The notes under the pieces are model-generated. The model saw nothing but the letters and a program-made list of their open reading frames with translations, did no database searches and had not been told where the DNA came from. A stretch of DNA of 64,000 nt from Streptomyces griseoluteus (GTDB lineage Bacteria; Actinomycetota; Actinomycetes; Streptomycetales; Streptomycetaceae). The stretch spans positions 1 to 64,000 of the forward strand of contig JOBE01000024.1 in the NCBI GenBank assembly GCA_000717735.1, written 5' to 3'. This document shows positions 7,541-16,163 of this stretch, piece after piece. The translations under genes and the position numbers were made by a program. The stretch's first letter is position 1. The number at the start of each line of letters is the position of its first letter.

Positions 7541-8688
7541 AGGCCGACCTCCGGGACGTCGAGGCGGCGGCCCTCGGCGGCGGACCTCAGGCCCAGCTCG
7601 GCGAGCTGGACGCCGCGGGCGCCGGCGAGCAGGTCCCAGTGGTACGGCTCGCCGAGGACGACGTGCCGCAGGAACAGCTCCCACTGGGCCTTGAAGCCGT
7701 TGTCGAACTCTGCGTTGTCGGGGATCTCCTGCCACTGGTCGCGGAAGGACTCGGTGACGGGGATGTCGGGGTTCCAGACGGGCTTGGGGGTGGCGGAGCG
7801 GTGCTGGACGCGGCAGCCGCGGAGTCCGGCGACGGCGGAGCCGTGGGTGCCGTCGACCTGGAACTCGACGAGTTCGTCGCGGTTGACGCGGACCGTCCAG
7901 GAGGAGTTGATCTGGGCGACGGCGCCGCCCTCCAGCTGGAAGATGCCGTACGCGGCGTCGTCGGCGGTGGCCTCGTAGGGCTTGCCCTGCTCGTCCCAGC
8001 GGCGCGGGATGTGCGTGGCGACGTGCGCGCTGACACTGGTGACCCGGCCGAACAGCTCGTGGAGCACGTACTCCCAGTGCGGGAACATGTCGACGACGAT
8101 GCCGCCGCCGTCCTCCGAGCGGTAGTTCCAGCTGGGGCGCTGGGCGTCCTGCCAGTCGCCCTCAAAGACCCAGTAGCCGAACTCTCCGCGTACGGAGAGG
8201 ATCTCGCCGAAGAAGCCGCCGTCGATGAGGCGCTTCAGCTTGAGCAGGCCCGGCAGGAACAGCTTGTCCTGGACGACGCCGTGCCTGATGCCCTTCTCGG
8301 TGGCGAGCCTGGCGAGTTCCAGGGCGCCGGCCAGGTCGGCCGCCGTCGGCTTCTCGGTGTAGATGTGCTTTCCGGCGTCGATGGCCTTGGTGAGCGCGTC
8401 GACGCGGGCGGAGGTGACCTGGGCGTCGAAGTAGATGTCGATGCTGTCGTCGGCGAGGACGGCGTCGAGGTCGGTCGACCACTCGGTGAGTCCGTGGCGC
8501 TCGGCGAGCGCGCGCAGGGCGGGCTCGCGGCGGCCGACGAGCACCGGCTCGGGCCAGAGGGTCTCACCGTTGCCGAGGTCGAGGCCGCCCTGTTCGCGCA
8601 GGGCCAGGATCGAGCGGACGAGGTGCTGGCGGTATCCCATGCGTCCGGTGACGCCGTTCATGGCGATGCGGACTGTCCTGCGTGTCAC
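7537..8688 (-). CDS. Gfo/Idh/MocA family NAD(P)-dependent oxidoreductase
   Basis: A 383-residue sugar or cyclitol dehydrogenase. The N-terminal Rossmann domain starts RIAMNGVTGRMGYRQ and carries the family motif HIYTEKP, whose Glu-Lys-Pro contacts nicotinamide and substrate. The C-terminal alpha/beta domain includes EDGGGIVVDMFPHWEYVL with the usual Asp and His. The start is the GTG at 8688, preceded by GAGAGGAACACTTC; the frame extends further but into the promoter. It is the first gene of a three-gene coupled operon divergent from a LacI regulator, with two LacI-like operators between them. This suggests induction by the pathway substrate. Confidence 0.85.
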   Translation of the reverse strand: MTRRTVRIAMNGVTGRMGYRQHLVRSILALREQGGLDLGNGETLWPEPVLVGRREPALRALAERHGLTEWSTDLDAVLADDSIDIYFDAQVTSARVDALTKAIDAGKHIYTEKPTAADLAGALELARLATEKGIRHGVVQDKLFLPGLLKLKRLIDGGFFGEILSVRGEFGYWVFEGDWQDAQRPSWNYRSEDGGGIVVDMFPHWEYVLHELFGRVTSVSAHVATHIPRRWDEQGKPYEATADDAAYGIFQLEGGAVAQINSSWTVRVNRDELVEFQVDGTHGSAVAGLRGCRVQHRSATPKPVWNPDIPVTESFRDQWQEIPDNAEFDNGFKAQWELFLRHVVLGEPYHWDLLAGARGVQLAELGLRSAAEGRRLDVPEVGL

Positions 8689-8724
8689 GAAGTGTTCCTC
8701 TCCCCGGTGTTCCGCGTTCCTGAT

Positions 8725-8760
8725 GGAAAGTGCCTTCCCTCTGCGATAGAAAGCGCTTTC
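8725..8760. promoter_or_regulatory. LacI-type operators in the divergent promoter region
   Basis: GAAAGCGCTTTC at 8749-8760 is a perfect 12-bp palindrome with the central CG typical of LacI/GalR operators. An imperfect copy, GGAAAGTGCCTTCC, lies at 8725-8738. Both sit between the oxidoreductase start (8688) and the LacI gene start (8826), well placed for repression of the operon and autoregulation. Confidence 0.7.
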
Positions 8761-8825
8761 CATCGAGGATGACGCTAGCCTGCCGACATCGCCGTCGACA
8801 AGGGCCCCGGAGGTACGCACACACG

Positions 8826-9872
8826 ATGACCGTCACCCTGGCGGACGTGGCCGCCCGTGCGCGGGTCTCCCCCGCCACCGTCTCCCGCGTCCTCAACGGC
8901 AACTACCCGGTCGCCGCGTCGACCCGCGAACGGGTCCTGCGCGCCGTGGACGAACTGGACTACGTCCTCAACGGCCCCGCCAGCTCCCTCGCCGCCGCCA
9001 CGTCCGACCTGGTCGGCGTCCTCGTCAACGACATCGCCGACCCCTTCTTCGGAATCATGGCGAGCGCGGCGCAGAGCGCGATCGGGGAGGGCGCGGCCGG
9101 GCGCGGCGGTGGCGAGAAGCTGGCCGTCGTCTGCAACACGGGCGGCTCCCCCGCACGCGAGCTGACCTACCTCACCCTGCTCCAGCGGCAGCGGGCCGCG
9201 GCCGTGATCCTCATGGGCGGCTCACTGGAGGACCCGGAGCACCTGACGGCCACCGCCGCCAAGCTGGCCAGGCTGGCGGAGGCGGGGACCCGGGTCGTGC
9301 TGTGCGGACGCCCGCCGGTACCCGGCGACGCGAACACGGCGGCGCTCGTCTTCGACAACCGGACCGGCGCGCGGCGGCTCACCGAGCACCTGCTCGGACT
9401 CGGCCACCGGCGCATCGGCTACGCGGCCGGGCCCGCCGACCGCACGACGACCCGGCACCGGCTCGAAGGCCACCGGGCGGCGCTCACGGCGGCCGGAGTC
9501 CCGGAGGGGCCGACGGTGCGCGGCGCGTACGACCGGCAGGCCGGCTACGAGGCGACGGCCGAACTGCTCGCCCGCGACCCGGACCTCACGGCGATCGTCG
9601 CCGCCAACGACACGGTGGCGCTCGGCGTCTGCGCGGCCCTGCGGGAACGGGGCCTGGACATCCCCGGCGACGTGTCCGTGGCGGGCTTCGACGACCTGCC
9701 GTTCTCGGTGGACGCGGTCCCGGCCCTGACGACGGTGCGCCTCCCGCTGCACGGGGCGGGCGTCCGCGCGGGCCGCCTGGCGATGGGCACGGAGGAGCCT
9801 CCGGCGGGCGGCCCGGAGACGGTCCCGGCGGAGCTGGTGGTACGGGGGTCGACGGGGCGGCCCAGAAGATAG
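8826..9872 (+). CDS. LacI family transcriptional repressor
   Basis: A 348-residue LacI/GalR regulator. The HTH is at the extreme N-terminus (TLADVAARARVSPATVSRVLNG), followed by the hinge helix region (ASSLAAATSDLVGVLV, equivalent of the AxxLA minor-groove reader) and a periplasmic-binding-protein-like sugar sensor domain ending in ASVAGFDDLPFS-type motifs (here SVAGFDDLPFSV). The start is the ATG at 8826, which gives the canonical N-terminus; GGAGGT lies 11 bases upstream. The gene is divergent from the oxidoreductase/DUF993/isomerase operon and probably represses it in the absence of the sugar. A strong hairpin terminator follows. Confidence 0.9.
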   Translation: MTVTLADVAARARVSPATVSRVLNGNYPVAASTRERVLRAVDELDYVLNGPASSLAAATSDLVGVLVNDIADPFFGIMASAAQSAIGEGAAGRGGGEKLAVVCNTGGSPARELTYLTLLQRQRAAAVILMGGSLEDPEHLTATAAKLARLAEAGTRVVLCGRPPVPGDANTAALVFDNRTGARRLTEHLLGLGHRRIGYAAGPADRTTTRHRLEGHRAALTAAGVPEGPTVRGAYDRQAGYEATAELLARDPDLTAIVAANDTVALGVCAALRERGLDIPGDVSVAGFDDLPFSVDAVPALTTVRLPLHGAGVRAGRLAMGTEEPPAGGPETVPAELVVRGSTGRPRR

Positions 9873-9883
9873 GCACTCGACGC

Positions 9884-9921
9884 CGAACGCCGTCGCGAGC
9901 AGCGCTCGCGGCGGCGTTTCG
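9884..9921 (+). terminator. Terminator after the LacI gene
   Basis: A 17-base arm starting CGAACGCCG pairs with GCTCGCGGCGGCGTTTCG across an AGC loop, with one or two bulges or mismatches. It begins 11 bases after the lacI stop. Confidence 0.7.
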
Positions 9922-9960
9922 TCGTTCCGTGCGTCCCCGATGGAGCTTTCACCTCCATCT

Positions 9961-10084
9961 CATTGCAACGAACGCAAGAGGGTCGTTGCGTTAGACCTCA
10001 GCATCATTGCAATGAATTTCCTGCATTTACCTGCGTCTACGCCTACTTGAGGCGCCAACAGCGTTGCCAAGTCCACGAACGCAA
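9961..10084. promoter_or_regulatory. AT-richer region with repeated ACGAACGCAA and CATTGCAA motifs
   Basis: ACGAACGCAA occurs at 9968-9977 and again at 10075-10084. CATTGCAA occurs at 9961-9968 and, within the perfect palindrome CATTGCAATG, at 10005-10014. AACGCAA at 9971-9977 is mirrored by TTGCGTT at 9986-9992. This stretch is clearly less GC-rich than its surroundings and precedes the gene at 10151, so it is probably a promoter with multiple operator half-sites for an unidentified regulator. Confidence 0.5.
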
Positions 10085-10150
10085 CGTAGCTTTTCCCTCA
10101 TCGGAAACAGCGGGCCGACGGAGCGCACGCTGACGAAGAAGGAGATCATC

Positions 10151-10822
10151 ATGCAGAAGTTCGCCACCCCCGCCGCCATCGTCACCGTCCTCGACATCCC
10201 CGCCGGGCTCATCCGGCTCGCCGCCTCCGACCGGACCGACACCACCGTCGACGTCCGGCCCGCGAACGCCGCCAAGGGCGCCGACGTGAAGGCCGCGGAG
10301 CAGATCACGGTCGAATACGGCGACGGTGTCCTGCGGATCACGGCCGCCCCCGCGAAGAACCGGATCCTGGGCGACTCCGGCTCCGTCGAGGTGACCGTCC
10401 AGCTCCCGGCCGGCTCCCGCGTCGAGGCGAAGACGGCCGCCGGCGAACTCCGCGGCACCGGACGGCTCGGCGACGTCACCTTCGAGGGCGCGCAGGGCAC
10501 GGTCACGCTCGACGAGACCGCGAACGCCCGCCTCGCCCTCCTCGCCGGCGACATCACGGTCGGCCGCCTCGGCGGCCCCGCGGAGATCAGCACCCAGCAG
10601 GGCGACCTCCGCGTCGCGGAGGCCATCCGCGGCACGGTCGTCCTGCGCACCGAGTCCGGCGCGATCTCCGTCGACGCCGCCCCCGGCGTCTCCGCGACAC
10701 TGGACGCCGGCACCGCCTACGGCCGGATCCACAATGCGCTCGCCAACACCGAGGGCGCCGCCGCGGAACTGAGCATCCGGGCCACCACGTCGTACGGCGA
10801 CATCACGGCTCGCAGCCTCTAG
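10151..10822 (+). CDS. DUF4097-like beta-strand repeat protein
   Basis: A 223-residue protein dominated by short regular beta strands (VTVQLPAGSRVEAKTAAGEL, then GDITVGRLGG, then TTSYGDITARSL), the right-handed beta-helix-like pattern annotated as DUF4097. It has no signal peptide or membrane segment, so it is probably cytoplasmic. The function of the family is not established; homologues often sit beside small transcriptional regulators. The ATG at 10151 has GAAGGAG upstream at good spacing. The unusual repeat-rich region at 9961-10084 is its likely control region, and no dedicated regulator gene is adjacent here. Confidence 0.75.
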   Translation: MQKFATPAAIVTVLDIPAGLIRLAASDRTDTTVDVRPANAAKGADVKAAEQITVEYGDGVLRITAAPAKNRILGDSGSVEVTVQLPAGSRVEAKTAAGELRGTGRLGDVTFEGAQGTVTLDETANARLALLAGDITVGRLGGPAEISTQQGDLRVAEAIRGTVVLRTESGAISVDAAPGVSATLDAGTAYGRIHNALANTEGAAAELSIRATTSYGDITARSL

Positions 10823-10837
10823 GGCGCGTCCTTCAGG

Positions 10838-11407
10838 TCACTTCTCCGGCGTCGGGCCCGTCGCCGACAGGCCCGTCGCCGCCAGGACCGCCTCCACCGT
10901 CTCCTCCACCGTCTGGTCCGCGTTGTCGATCCAGACGCCCTCGCCGGACAGTTCGGCGCGCATCGCCTCGTCCAGAAAAGCCCAGTTCGTCGTCAGCTTC
11001 TTGTGGCGGGCGTTGTTGCGCTCCCAGGCCTTGTCCGGGCCGGGGGCCAGGAAGACGACGTGGAGCGGGCCGGCCTTCACCTGGGAGCGATAGAAGTCGT
11101 GGTGGGAACGGCGGACGACGACATCGTCGACGACCGGCAGGAACCCGGCCGTGACGAAGCTGTCCGCCAGGAGGCAGGCGTTGCGGGCCCGGAGGAAGAT
11201 CTGACGGTCCGCCTCCGGGTCGCCGTCGGGGCCAGGCCAGTGGCCGCCCCGGACGATCAGGTTCTGGAGCTCGTCGACCTCGATGTGCGCCGACATCGCG
11301 AACCGTGCCGCGAGGGCGGCCGCGACGGTGGACTTGCCGCTGCCGGGTATCCCGCTGAGCAGGACGGCTCCCGGGGCGGGAGTGCGGTCGACGGGTACGA
11401 GATCCAT
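10838..11407 (-). CDS. P-loop kinase-like ATPase (chloramphenicol phosphotransferase-like)
   Basis: A 189-residue P-loop protein: Walker A GIPGSGKST at residues ~19-27, a central Asp-rich strand PVVDDVVVRR, and a LID-like basic segment ERNNARHKK. This arrangement is that of small-molecule or nucleoside kinases of the chloramphenicol phosphotransferase/shikimate-kinase-like group. The substrate is unknown; a resistance role should not be assumed. It converges with the DUF4097 gene, the two stops being only 15 bases apart. The start at 11407 lacks a strong ribosome site. Confidence 0.7.
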   Translation of the reverse strand: MDLVPVDRTPAPGAVLLSGIPGSGKSTVAAALAARFAMSAHIEVDELQNLIVRGGHWPGPDGDPEADRQIFLRARNACLLADSFVTAGFLPVVDDVVVRRSHHDFYRSQVKAGPLHVVFLAPGPDKAWERNNARHKKLTTNWAFLDEAMRAELSGEGVWIDNADQTVEETVEAVLAATGLSATGPTPEK

Positions 11408-11666
11408 ACCGGCACCCTAGTGCCTCTCGTTCGGATCAGTAGGCCATCACTCCGCTCTCCTGGGCCTCCCGCGGGCCGTACTGCCCAGAGGGAGCCCCGA
11501 CCCGTGCGCGAAGGACACGAACCGCCAGGGGCAGGCGGCGTCCGGCAGGCCCGGCTCGCGTGGGCGATTCGTGCGCGGGTCCTTGACCTGGCAGTTACTT
11601 TCGGGCTATCCGTGTCTCCTTGGAAGTTTCCTTCACTTCACTCTCGCACGGCCGGAAGGAGCATCA

Positions 11667-13481
11667 GTGCACCACCGCGCCCCCGCCCCCTCCCGACGCA
11701 CCCTCCTCACGGTGACCGCCGCAGCCGCCGCGGCGGCCGTCACCGGGTTGAGCACGCCCGCCCACGCCGATCAGGACGACAGGCTCCGGCGGATCATCGA
11801 CCGCATGTCCCTCGAGGAGAAGGTCGGCCAGCTCTTCGTGATGCGGGTGTACGGCCACTCCGCGACCGCCCCCGACCAGGCCGACATCGACGCCAACCTC
11901 AAGGAGATCGGCGTCCGTACGGCGGCCGAGCTGGTCGAGCGCTACCACGTGGGCGGGGTCATCTACTTCGCCTGGGCCCACAACACCCGCGACCCGCAGC
12001 AGATCGCCGAGCTCTCCAACGGCATCCAGCAGGCCGCGCTCGCCCAGGACACGCCCGTCCCGGTGCTCGTCTCCACCGACCAGGAGCACGGCATCGTCTG
12101 CCGGGTGGGCGAGCCCGCGACCCTGGTGCCCGGGGCGATGGCCCTCGGCGCCGGCGGCTCGCACGCGGACGCCCGCAAGGCCGCGCAGATCGCGGGCACG
12201 GAACTCGCGGCGGTCGGCATCCGGCAGAACTACGCCCCGGTCGCCGACGTCAACGTCAACCCGGCCAACCCGGTCATCGGCGTCCGTTCCTTCGGCTCCG
12301 ACCCGGCGGCGGTCGCCGGTCTGGTCGCCGCGCAGGTCAAGGGCTACCAGCGGGCGGGGGTCGCGGCCACCTCGAAGCACTTCCCGGGGCACGGCGACAC
12401 CGCCGTCGACAGCCACTACGGCCTGCCGACGATCACCCACACCCGGGCGCAGTGGGCGGAGCTGGACGCCCCGCCCTTCGAGTCGGCGATCGACGCCGGG
12501 ATCGACTCGATCATGACCGCGCACATCGTGGTCCCGGCGCTCGACCCGAGCGAGGACCCGGCGACGCTGTCCCGGCCGATCCTCACCGGCATCCTGCGCG
12601 AACAGCTCGGTTACGACGGCGTGGTGGTCACCGACTCGCTCGGCATGGAGGGCGTGCGGACCAAGTACGGCGACGACCGGGTCCCGGTGCTCGCGCTCAA
12701 GGCCGGTGTGGACCAGCTGCTCAACCCGCCGAAGCTTGACGTCGCGTGGAACGCGGTCCTGGCGGCGGTCAGAGGCGGCGAGCTGACGGAGGCCCGGCTC
12801 GACGAATCGATCCTGCGGATCCTGCGCCTCAAGGCGAAGCTCGGCCTGTTCCGGAACGCGTACACGACCCGGGCCGGTGTCGAGCGGGTGGTCGGCACCG
12901 CCGCCCACCTCGCCCAGGCGGACCGGATCGCCGAGGCCACCACGACGCTGCTCCTCAACGAGGACGGCTTCCTGCCGCTGAGCCCGGCCTCCCACGGCCG
13001 GGTCCTCGTCGTCGGCGCCGACCCGGCCTCGCCGTCCGGGACCACCGGGCCGCCCACCACCACCCTCGCGACGGCGCTGGGGGAGCTGGGGTTCACCGCG
13101 ACCGCGCTCTCCACCGGGATCACCCCGACGGCCGCGAGGATCGAGGAGGCGGTGGCGGCGGCGGCCGGGAAGGACGTGGTCGTCGTCGGTACGTACAACG
13201 TCACCGCGGCCAGCCCGCAGCGCACCCTCGTGGCGCGGCTCGTCGCGACCGGGGTGCCCGTGGTGACGATCGCGATCCGCAACCCGTACGACATCGCCCG
13301 GATCGCCGGCCAGCGGGCGACGCTGGCGTCCTACTCCTGGACGGACGTCGAACTCCGGGCGGCCGTACGGGTCCTGGCGGGCCGGGCGCGGCCGAGGGGC
13401 CGGCTCCCGGTCCCGGTGCAGAATGCGGACGAACCGGCGAAGGTGCTGTATCCGGTCGGCCACGGACTCTCGTACAGCTGA
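11667..13481 (+). CDS. Secreted glycoside hydrolase family 3 protein (beta-N-acetylhexosaminidase type)
   Basis: A 604-residue exported enzyme. The N-terminus carries a twin-arginine signal (SRRTLLTVTAAAAAAAV, cleavage near AHA-DQ). The catalytic barrel shows the NagZ-subfamily signature KHFPGHGDT, whose Asp-His dyad acts as acid/base, and the nucleophile Asp in VVTDSLGMEG. A C-terminal alpha/beta GH3-C-like domain follows (SPASHGRVLVVGADPAS onward). It should release terminal beta-linked GlcNAc from chitin or peptidoglycan fragments outside the cell. The GTG start at 11667 has GGAAGGAG five bases upstream. The 259-bp upstream gap holds TTGACC at ~11582 and a GGAAGTTTCC near-palindrome. A perfect hairpin follows the stop. 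Confidence 0.85.
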   Translation: MHHRAPAPSRRTLLTVTAAAAAAAVTGLSTPAHADQDDRLRRIIDRMSLEEKVGQLFVMRVYGHSATAPDQADIDANLKEIGVRTAAELVERYHVGGVIYFAWAHNTRDPQQIAELSNGIQQAALAQDTPVPVLVSTDQEHGIVCRVGEPATLVPGAMALGAGGSHADARKAAQIAGTELAAVGIRQNYAPVADVNVNPANPVIGVRSFGSDPAAVAGLVAAQVKGYQRAGVAATSKHFPGHGDTAVDSHYGLPTITHTRAQWAELDAPPFESAIDAGIDSIMTAHIVVPALDPSEDPATLSRPILTGILREQLGYDGVVVTDSLGMEGVRTKYGDDRVPVLALKAGVDQLLNPPKLDVAWNAVLAAVRGGELTEARLDESILRILRLKAKLGLFRNAYTTRAGVERVVGTAAHLAQADRIAEATTTLLLNEDGFLPLSPASHGRVLVVGADPASPSGTTGPPTTTLATALGELGFTATALSTGITPTAARIEEAVAAAAGKDVVVVGTYNVTAASPQRTLVARLVATGVPVVTIAIRNPYDIARIAGQRATLASYSWTDVELRAAVRVLAGRARPRGRLPVPVQNADEPAKVLYPVGHGLSYS

Positions 13482-13487
13482 CACGAC

Positions 13488-13525
13488 GGTGCCCGGTGGC
13501 CCTCCGCCGAGGACCACCGGGCACC
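13488..13525. terminator. Bidirectional terminator between GH3 and peptidase genes
   Basis: GGTGCCCGGTGG at 13488-13499 pairs perfectly with CCACCGGGCACC at 13514-13525. It separates two convergent genes and lies 7 and 20 bases from their stops. Confidence 0.85.
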
Positions 13526-13545
13526 TGACGAGCCGGGATTACGGG

Positions 13546-14994
13546 TTACGGCCGCAGGCCGTGCTCCCGGGTGACGTCCTCGTCGACCGCCTTGTCGAGG
13601 CGGGCGTCGAAGCGCGCCAGCGGCTGCGCCGCCTGGACGGCCGGGGCGGAGACGCCGGCCCAGGCCAGGATGCGGGCGGTGGCGTTCTCCCGCTCGGCGT
13701 CGACGAGCCCGGCCACGTTGGCTCCGTGGTTGGCGCCCGGCGCGGTGTAGACGTAGCTGTCCCGCGCGCCCTTGCCGAGGTGGAACGGCTCGGCGCCCCA
13801 CGGGTCGTTGCCGCCGTAGACGAAGAGCATCTGGTTCGCGTTCCTGCGGACCCAGTTGTCGACGTCCCGCATGACCTGCGGCTGGAACTTCATCGGGATC
13901 GAGCTCGGCACGAAGTTGCGGGCCGGCTGGTAGCCGTAGCGGCTGAGGCCCGCGAGGTGCGGCTGCTGGATGGTCGGCGAGCCGAGCTGGGTCGCCGCCT
14001 GGTAGTAGTACGGCGTGTAGTACTCCAGGCCCTGGTCGGCGTAGGCGGACCAGCCGGAGTAGGCGTCGATCGTCTCGTAGACGACGTCGTCGGTCGCGGT
14101 CTTCGCGTCCGGGATCTGGTCGCAGACGTCCTCGCCGTAGTACTGCCAGAAGCCCCACACGAAGTCGAGGACGACGGCCTCGTAGGCCTTGTCGAGGGTG
14201 CCGACCGTGTTGAAGGTGGCGCCCTCGGCCTCGGCCCACTCCTTGTACTTCTTCTGCAGCGGCTCGCGGCGGATCAGGGCCTCGCGCTGCATGTCGTTGA
14301 GGCGGTCGCGGCACTCCTTGGTGCCGACGTTCGCGAAGAAGCGGTCGTAGGCCGAGTCCTCGTTGTTCACCACGTCGTTGGGGGCGACGTAGGCGACGAC
14401 GCCGTCCATGTCCTTCGGGTAGAAGCGCTCGTAGTAGGTGGCGGTCATGCCGCCCTTCGAGCCGCCGGTGGAGAGCCAGTTCTCGGCGTAGATCTTCTTC
14501 AGGGCCGTGAAGATCCGGTGCTGGTCGCTGGCCGCCTGCCAGATGTCGAGCTTCGACCAGTCGGCCGGCTGCGGGCGCGACGGCGTGAAGAAGCGGTACT
14601 CCATGGAGATCTGGTTGCCGTCGACGATCCGGGTCGGCTCGCTCCGGCTCGGGGTGGTGCTCAGCCCGTAACCGCTGGTGCGGAAGACGGTGGGTCGGTC
14701 CGTGCCCTTGTGGAGGACGGAGATCCGCTGCTGGAAGGTGCCCGCCCACGGGCGTCGGTGGTCGATCGGCTGCTCGTAGTTCAGGACGAGGTAGCGGTAG
14801 CCGGCGTACGGCTTCTCCTCGATCAGGGTCATCCCGGGGATGGCCAGGATGCGGTCCTTGATGTCCGTGCTCTGCGAGTCGGCGACGGCCGTGCTGCTGT
14901 CGGCCTCCGTGTTCGCGGCGGTGGCCACGCCCGTGGAGCCGACGGTGCCTATGAGCACCGAGAGCGACACCAGCCATCTGAGCGACTTGCGCAT
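13546..14994 (-). CDS. Secreted serine peptidase, S28/S37 (tripeptidyl aminopeptidase-like)
   Basis: A 482-residue secreted alpha/beta-hydrolase peptidase resembling the Streptomyces PS-10/prolyl tri/tetrapeptidyl aminopeptidase group. It has a Sec signal (MRKSLRWLVSLSVLIGTVG, ending TAA). The nucleophile elbow is STGGSKGGMTA (Ser in GGSKGG), the probable Asp is in VYGGNDPWGAEP, and the catalytic His is in APGANHGANV. It likely trims peptides in the medium during mycelial growth. The start is the ATG at 14994, with GAGGACGA just upstream; a frame extension to 15042 lacks a signal sequence. Family number (S28 versus S37) is uncertain; the secreted serine peptidase call is firm. Confidence 0.85.
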   Translation of the reverse strand: MRKSLRWLVSLSVLIGTVGSTGVATAANTEADSSTAVADSQSTDIKDRILAIPGMTLIEEKPYAGYRYLVLNYEQPIDHRRPWAGTFQQRISVLHKGTDRPTVFRTSGYGLSTTPSRSEPTRIVDGNQISMEYRFFTPSRPQPADWSKLDIWQAASDQHRIFTALKKIYAENWLSTGGSKGGMTATYYERFYPKDMDGVVAYVAPNDVVNNEDSAYDRFFANVGTKECRDRLNDMQREALIRREPLQKKYKEWAEAEGATFNTVGTLDKAYEAVVLDFVWGFWQYYGEDVCDQIPDAKTATDDVVYETIDAYSGWSAYADQGLEYYTPYYYQAATQLGSPTIQQPHLAGLSRYGYQPARNFVPSSIPMKFQPQVMRDVDNWVRRNANQMLFVYGGNDPWGAEPFHLGKGARDSYVYTAPGANHGANVAGLVDAERENATARILAWAGVSAPAVQAAQPLARFDARLDKAVDEDVTREHGLRP

Positions 14995-15093
14995 TCGTCC
15001 TCCCCTTGGTTCACAACGGTGTCGCGAACCTAGCGGGGGCAACGTGTGGACCGCCAGACCCAGTTGGTCCTTACCCTTGGACTTTCCTGTACA

Positions 15094-15513
15094 TCAGCAC
15101 AGGATCCAGGCCGTGGACGTTCCCCGGCCGGCCACCGCACCCGACGCGCGGACGCAGCGGTTGAGGGCGTGGACGGTGACCGGGCCGGTCTGCCGGGTGT
15201 ACCGGCCGGACTTGACGGCGGGCCGGCCGCCGCGCGGCTGGAGGGAGACGCTCATCGGGCGGGCGGCGCCCGGGCGCTTGGCGACGGTGACGGCACAGGC
15301 GTAGTGGCGGGTCTTGTAGAGGCGCAGCTCGCCGGTGGCGAAACGGTACGTCTTGGTCGGCCGGCCCTGGCAGACGGAGGCGGCTTCGGCGGTGGAACCG
15401 CCGGGGCCGGGCCCGGGGAGCACGAGCAGGGCGAGGGCGGTGAGGAGCGGGACGAGGACGCGCGCGAGCAACCGTCGTCGTCGGTGCGGTGCGTGCGGCG
15501 TGTCCGTGGGCAT
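15094..15513 (-). CDS. Small secreted protein with four cysteines, function unknown
   Basis: A 139-residue predicted exported protein: a basic N-region (HAPHRRRRLLARV), a hydrophobic core (LVPLLTALALLVLPG) and a cleavage site near AEAAS. The ~100-residue mature part is basic and has four cysteines (SVCQG, YACAV, NRCVR and the C-terminal WILC), enough for two disulphides. The start at 15513 has GGGAGGG seven bases upstream; an in-frame ATG further up adds a poor N-terminus. I do not recognise a family. Confidence 0.65.
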   Translation of the reverse strand: MPTDTPHAPHRRRRLLARVLVPLLTALALLVLPGPGPGGSTAEAASVCQGRPTKTYRFATGELRLYKTRHYACAVTVAKRPGAARPMSVSLQPRGGRPAVKSGRYTRQTGPVTVHALNRCVRASGAVAGRGTSTAWILC

Positions 15514-15551
15514 GCGTTGCCCTCCCGAGCGAGGCGGCGAGTCTCCGGCGT

Positions 15552-15580
15552 ACGGACGCACGGACGTACGGACGTACGGA
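15552..15580. repeat. Short tandem 8-mer repeat ACGGACGT
   Basis: Three and a half consecutive copies of ACGGACGC/T lie between two minus-strand genes, followed by GCGTACGGGCGTACG. It probably reflects slippage in an intergenic spacer. Confidence 0.6.
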
Positions 15581-15657
15581 GATTCAGGCGTACGGGCGTA
15601 CGACGCGCCAGCCGCCGGAATGGTTGCCTCCGGGTGCCGGCGGGGACCTCGGCCGCC

Positions 15658-16017
15658 CTACGCGAACGTCGTGGCGACGAACAGCACGAAGACGACCTCG
15701 GCGCCGAGCTGCGTCCGCAGTGCCGCCCGGCGGACGTCGGCGCGGGAGGCGCGCCGCACGGCCACGTAGGCCACGGCGGCGATCACCAGGCTCGCGACGT
15801 ACAGGAAGCCGGGGGCGCCGCCGCAGCTGGTCCCGCGCATGATGCAGCTGGCGGCGGCCTCGGTGCTGAGCGCGAGGAGGCCGGCGAGCAGGGTCGCGGG
15901 CAGCAGCAGCCCGGCCCAGATCAGCGCCCACTTCCGCAGCCGCGCGGCCTCGGGGTCCGGCGGAGTGATCGGGACGGGCGAGGCGGCGCGGGCGCGGAGA
16001 TCGGGGCTGCTGCTCAT
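15658..16017 (-). CDS. Small membrane protein, three predicted helices
   Basis: A ~119-residue protein with a Pro-rich cytoplasmic N-terminus and three hydrophobic stretches: ALIWAGLLLPATLLAGLLAL, FLYVASLVIAAVAYVAV and a C-terminal AEVVFVLFVATTFA. Two cysteines lie in the first loop (SCIMRGTSCGG), probably outside. The start could be the ATG at 16017 or the one at 16029; neither has a well-spaced ribosome site. No family recognised. Confidence 0.6.
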   Translation of the reverse strand: MSSSPDLRARAASPVPITPPDPEAARLRKWALIWAGLLLPATLLAGLLALSTEAAASCIMRGTSCGGAPGFLYVASLVIAAVAYVAVRRASRADVRRAALRTQLGAEVVFVLFVATTFA

Positions 16018-16053
16018 ACCCTCATCCAAGCCCGTGGGGCGGTGGTCCGGGAA

Positions 16054-16079
16054 TCCGTCCGGATACTCATCCGGACGGA
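16054..16079 (-). terminator. Hairpin after the ABC exporter gene
   Basis: TCCGTCCGGAT and ATCCGGACGGA form a perfect 11-bp stem over an ACTC loop. It lies 85 bp past the ABC gene stop and just upstream of the small membrane protein gene, so it probably ends the ABC transcript. Confidence 0.6.
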
Positions 16080-16163
16080 CGGCCCGTACTCACACCCGCC
16101 GCACCCCCGGCACCCCCGACACCCGGACGGCGGCCCGCGCTCACACCCGCTCGGGCACCACGC

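Noticed and set aside
10838..11407. Chloramphenicol resistance gene
   Set aside because: Only the general P-loop kinase fold is visible; no evidence for drug phosphorylation.
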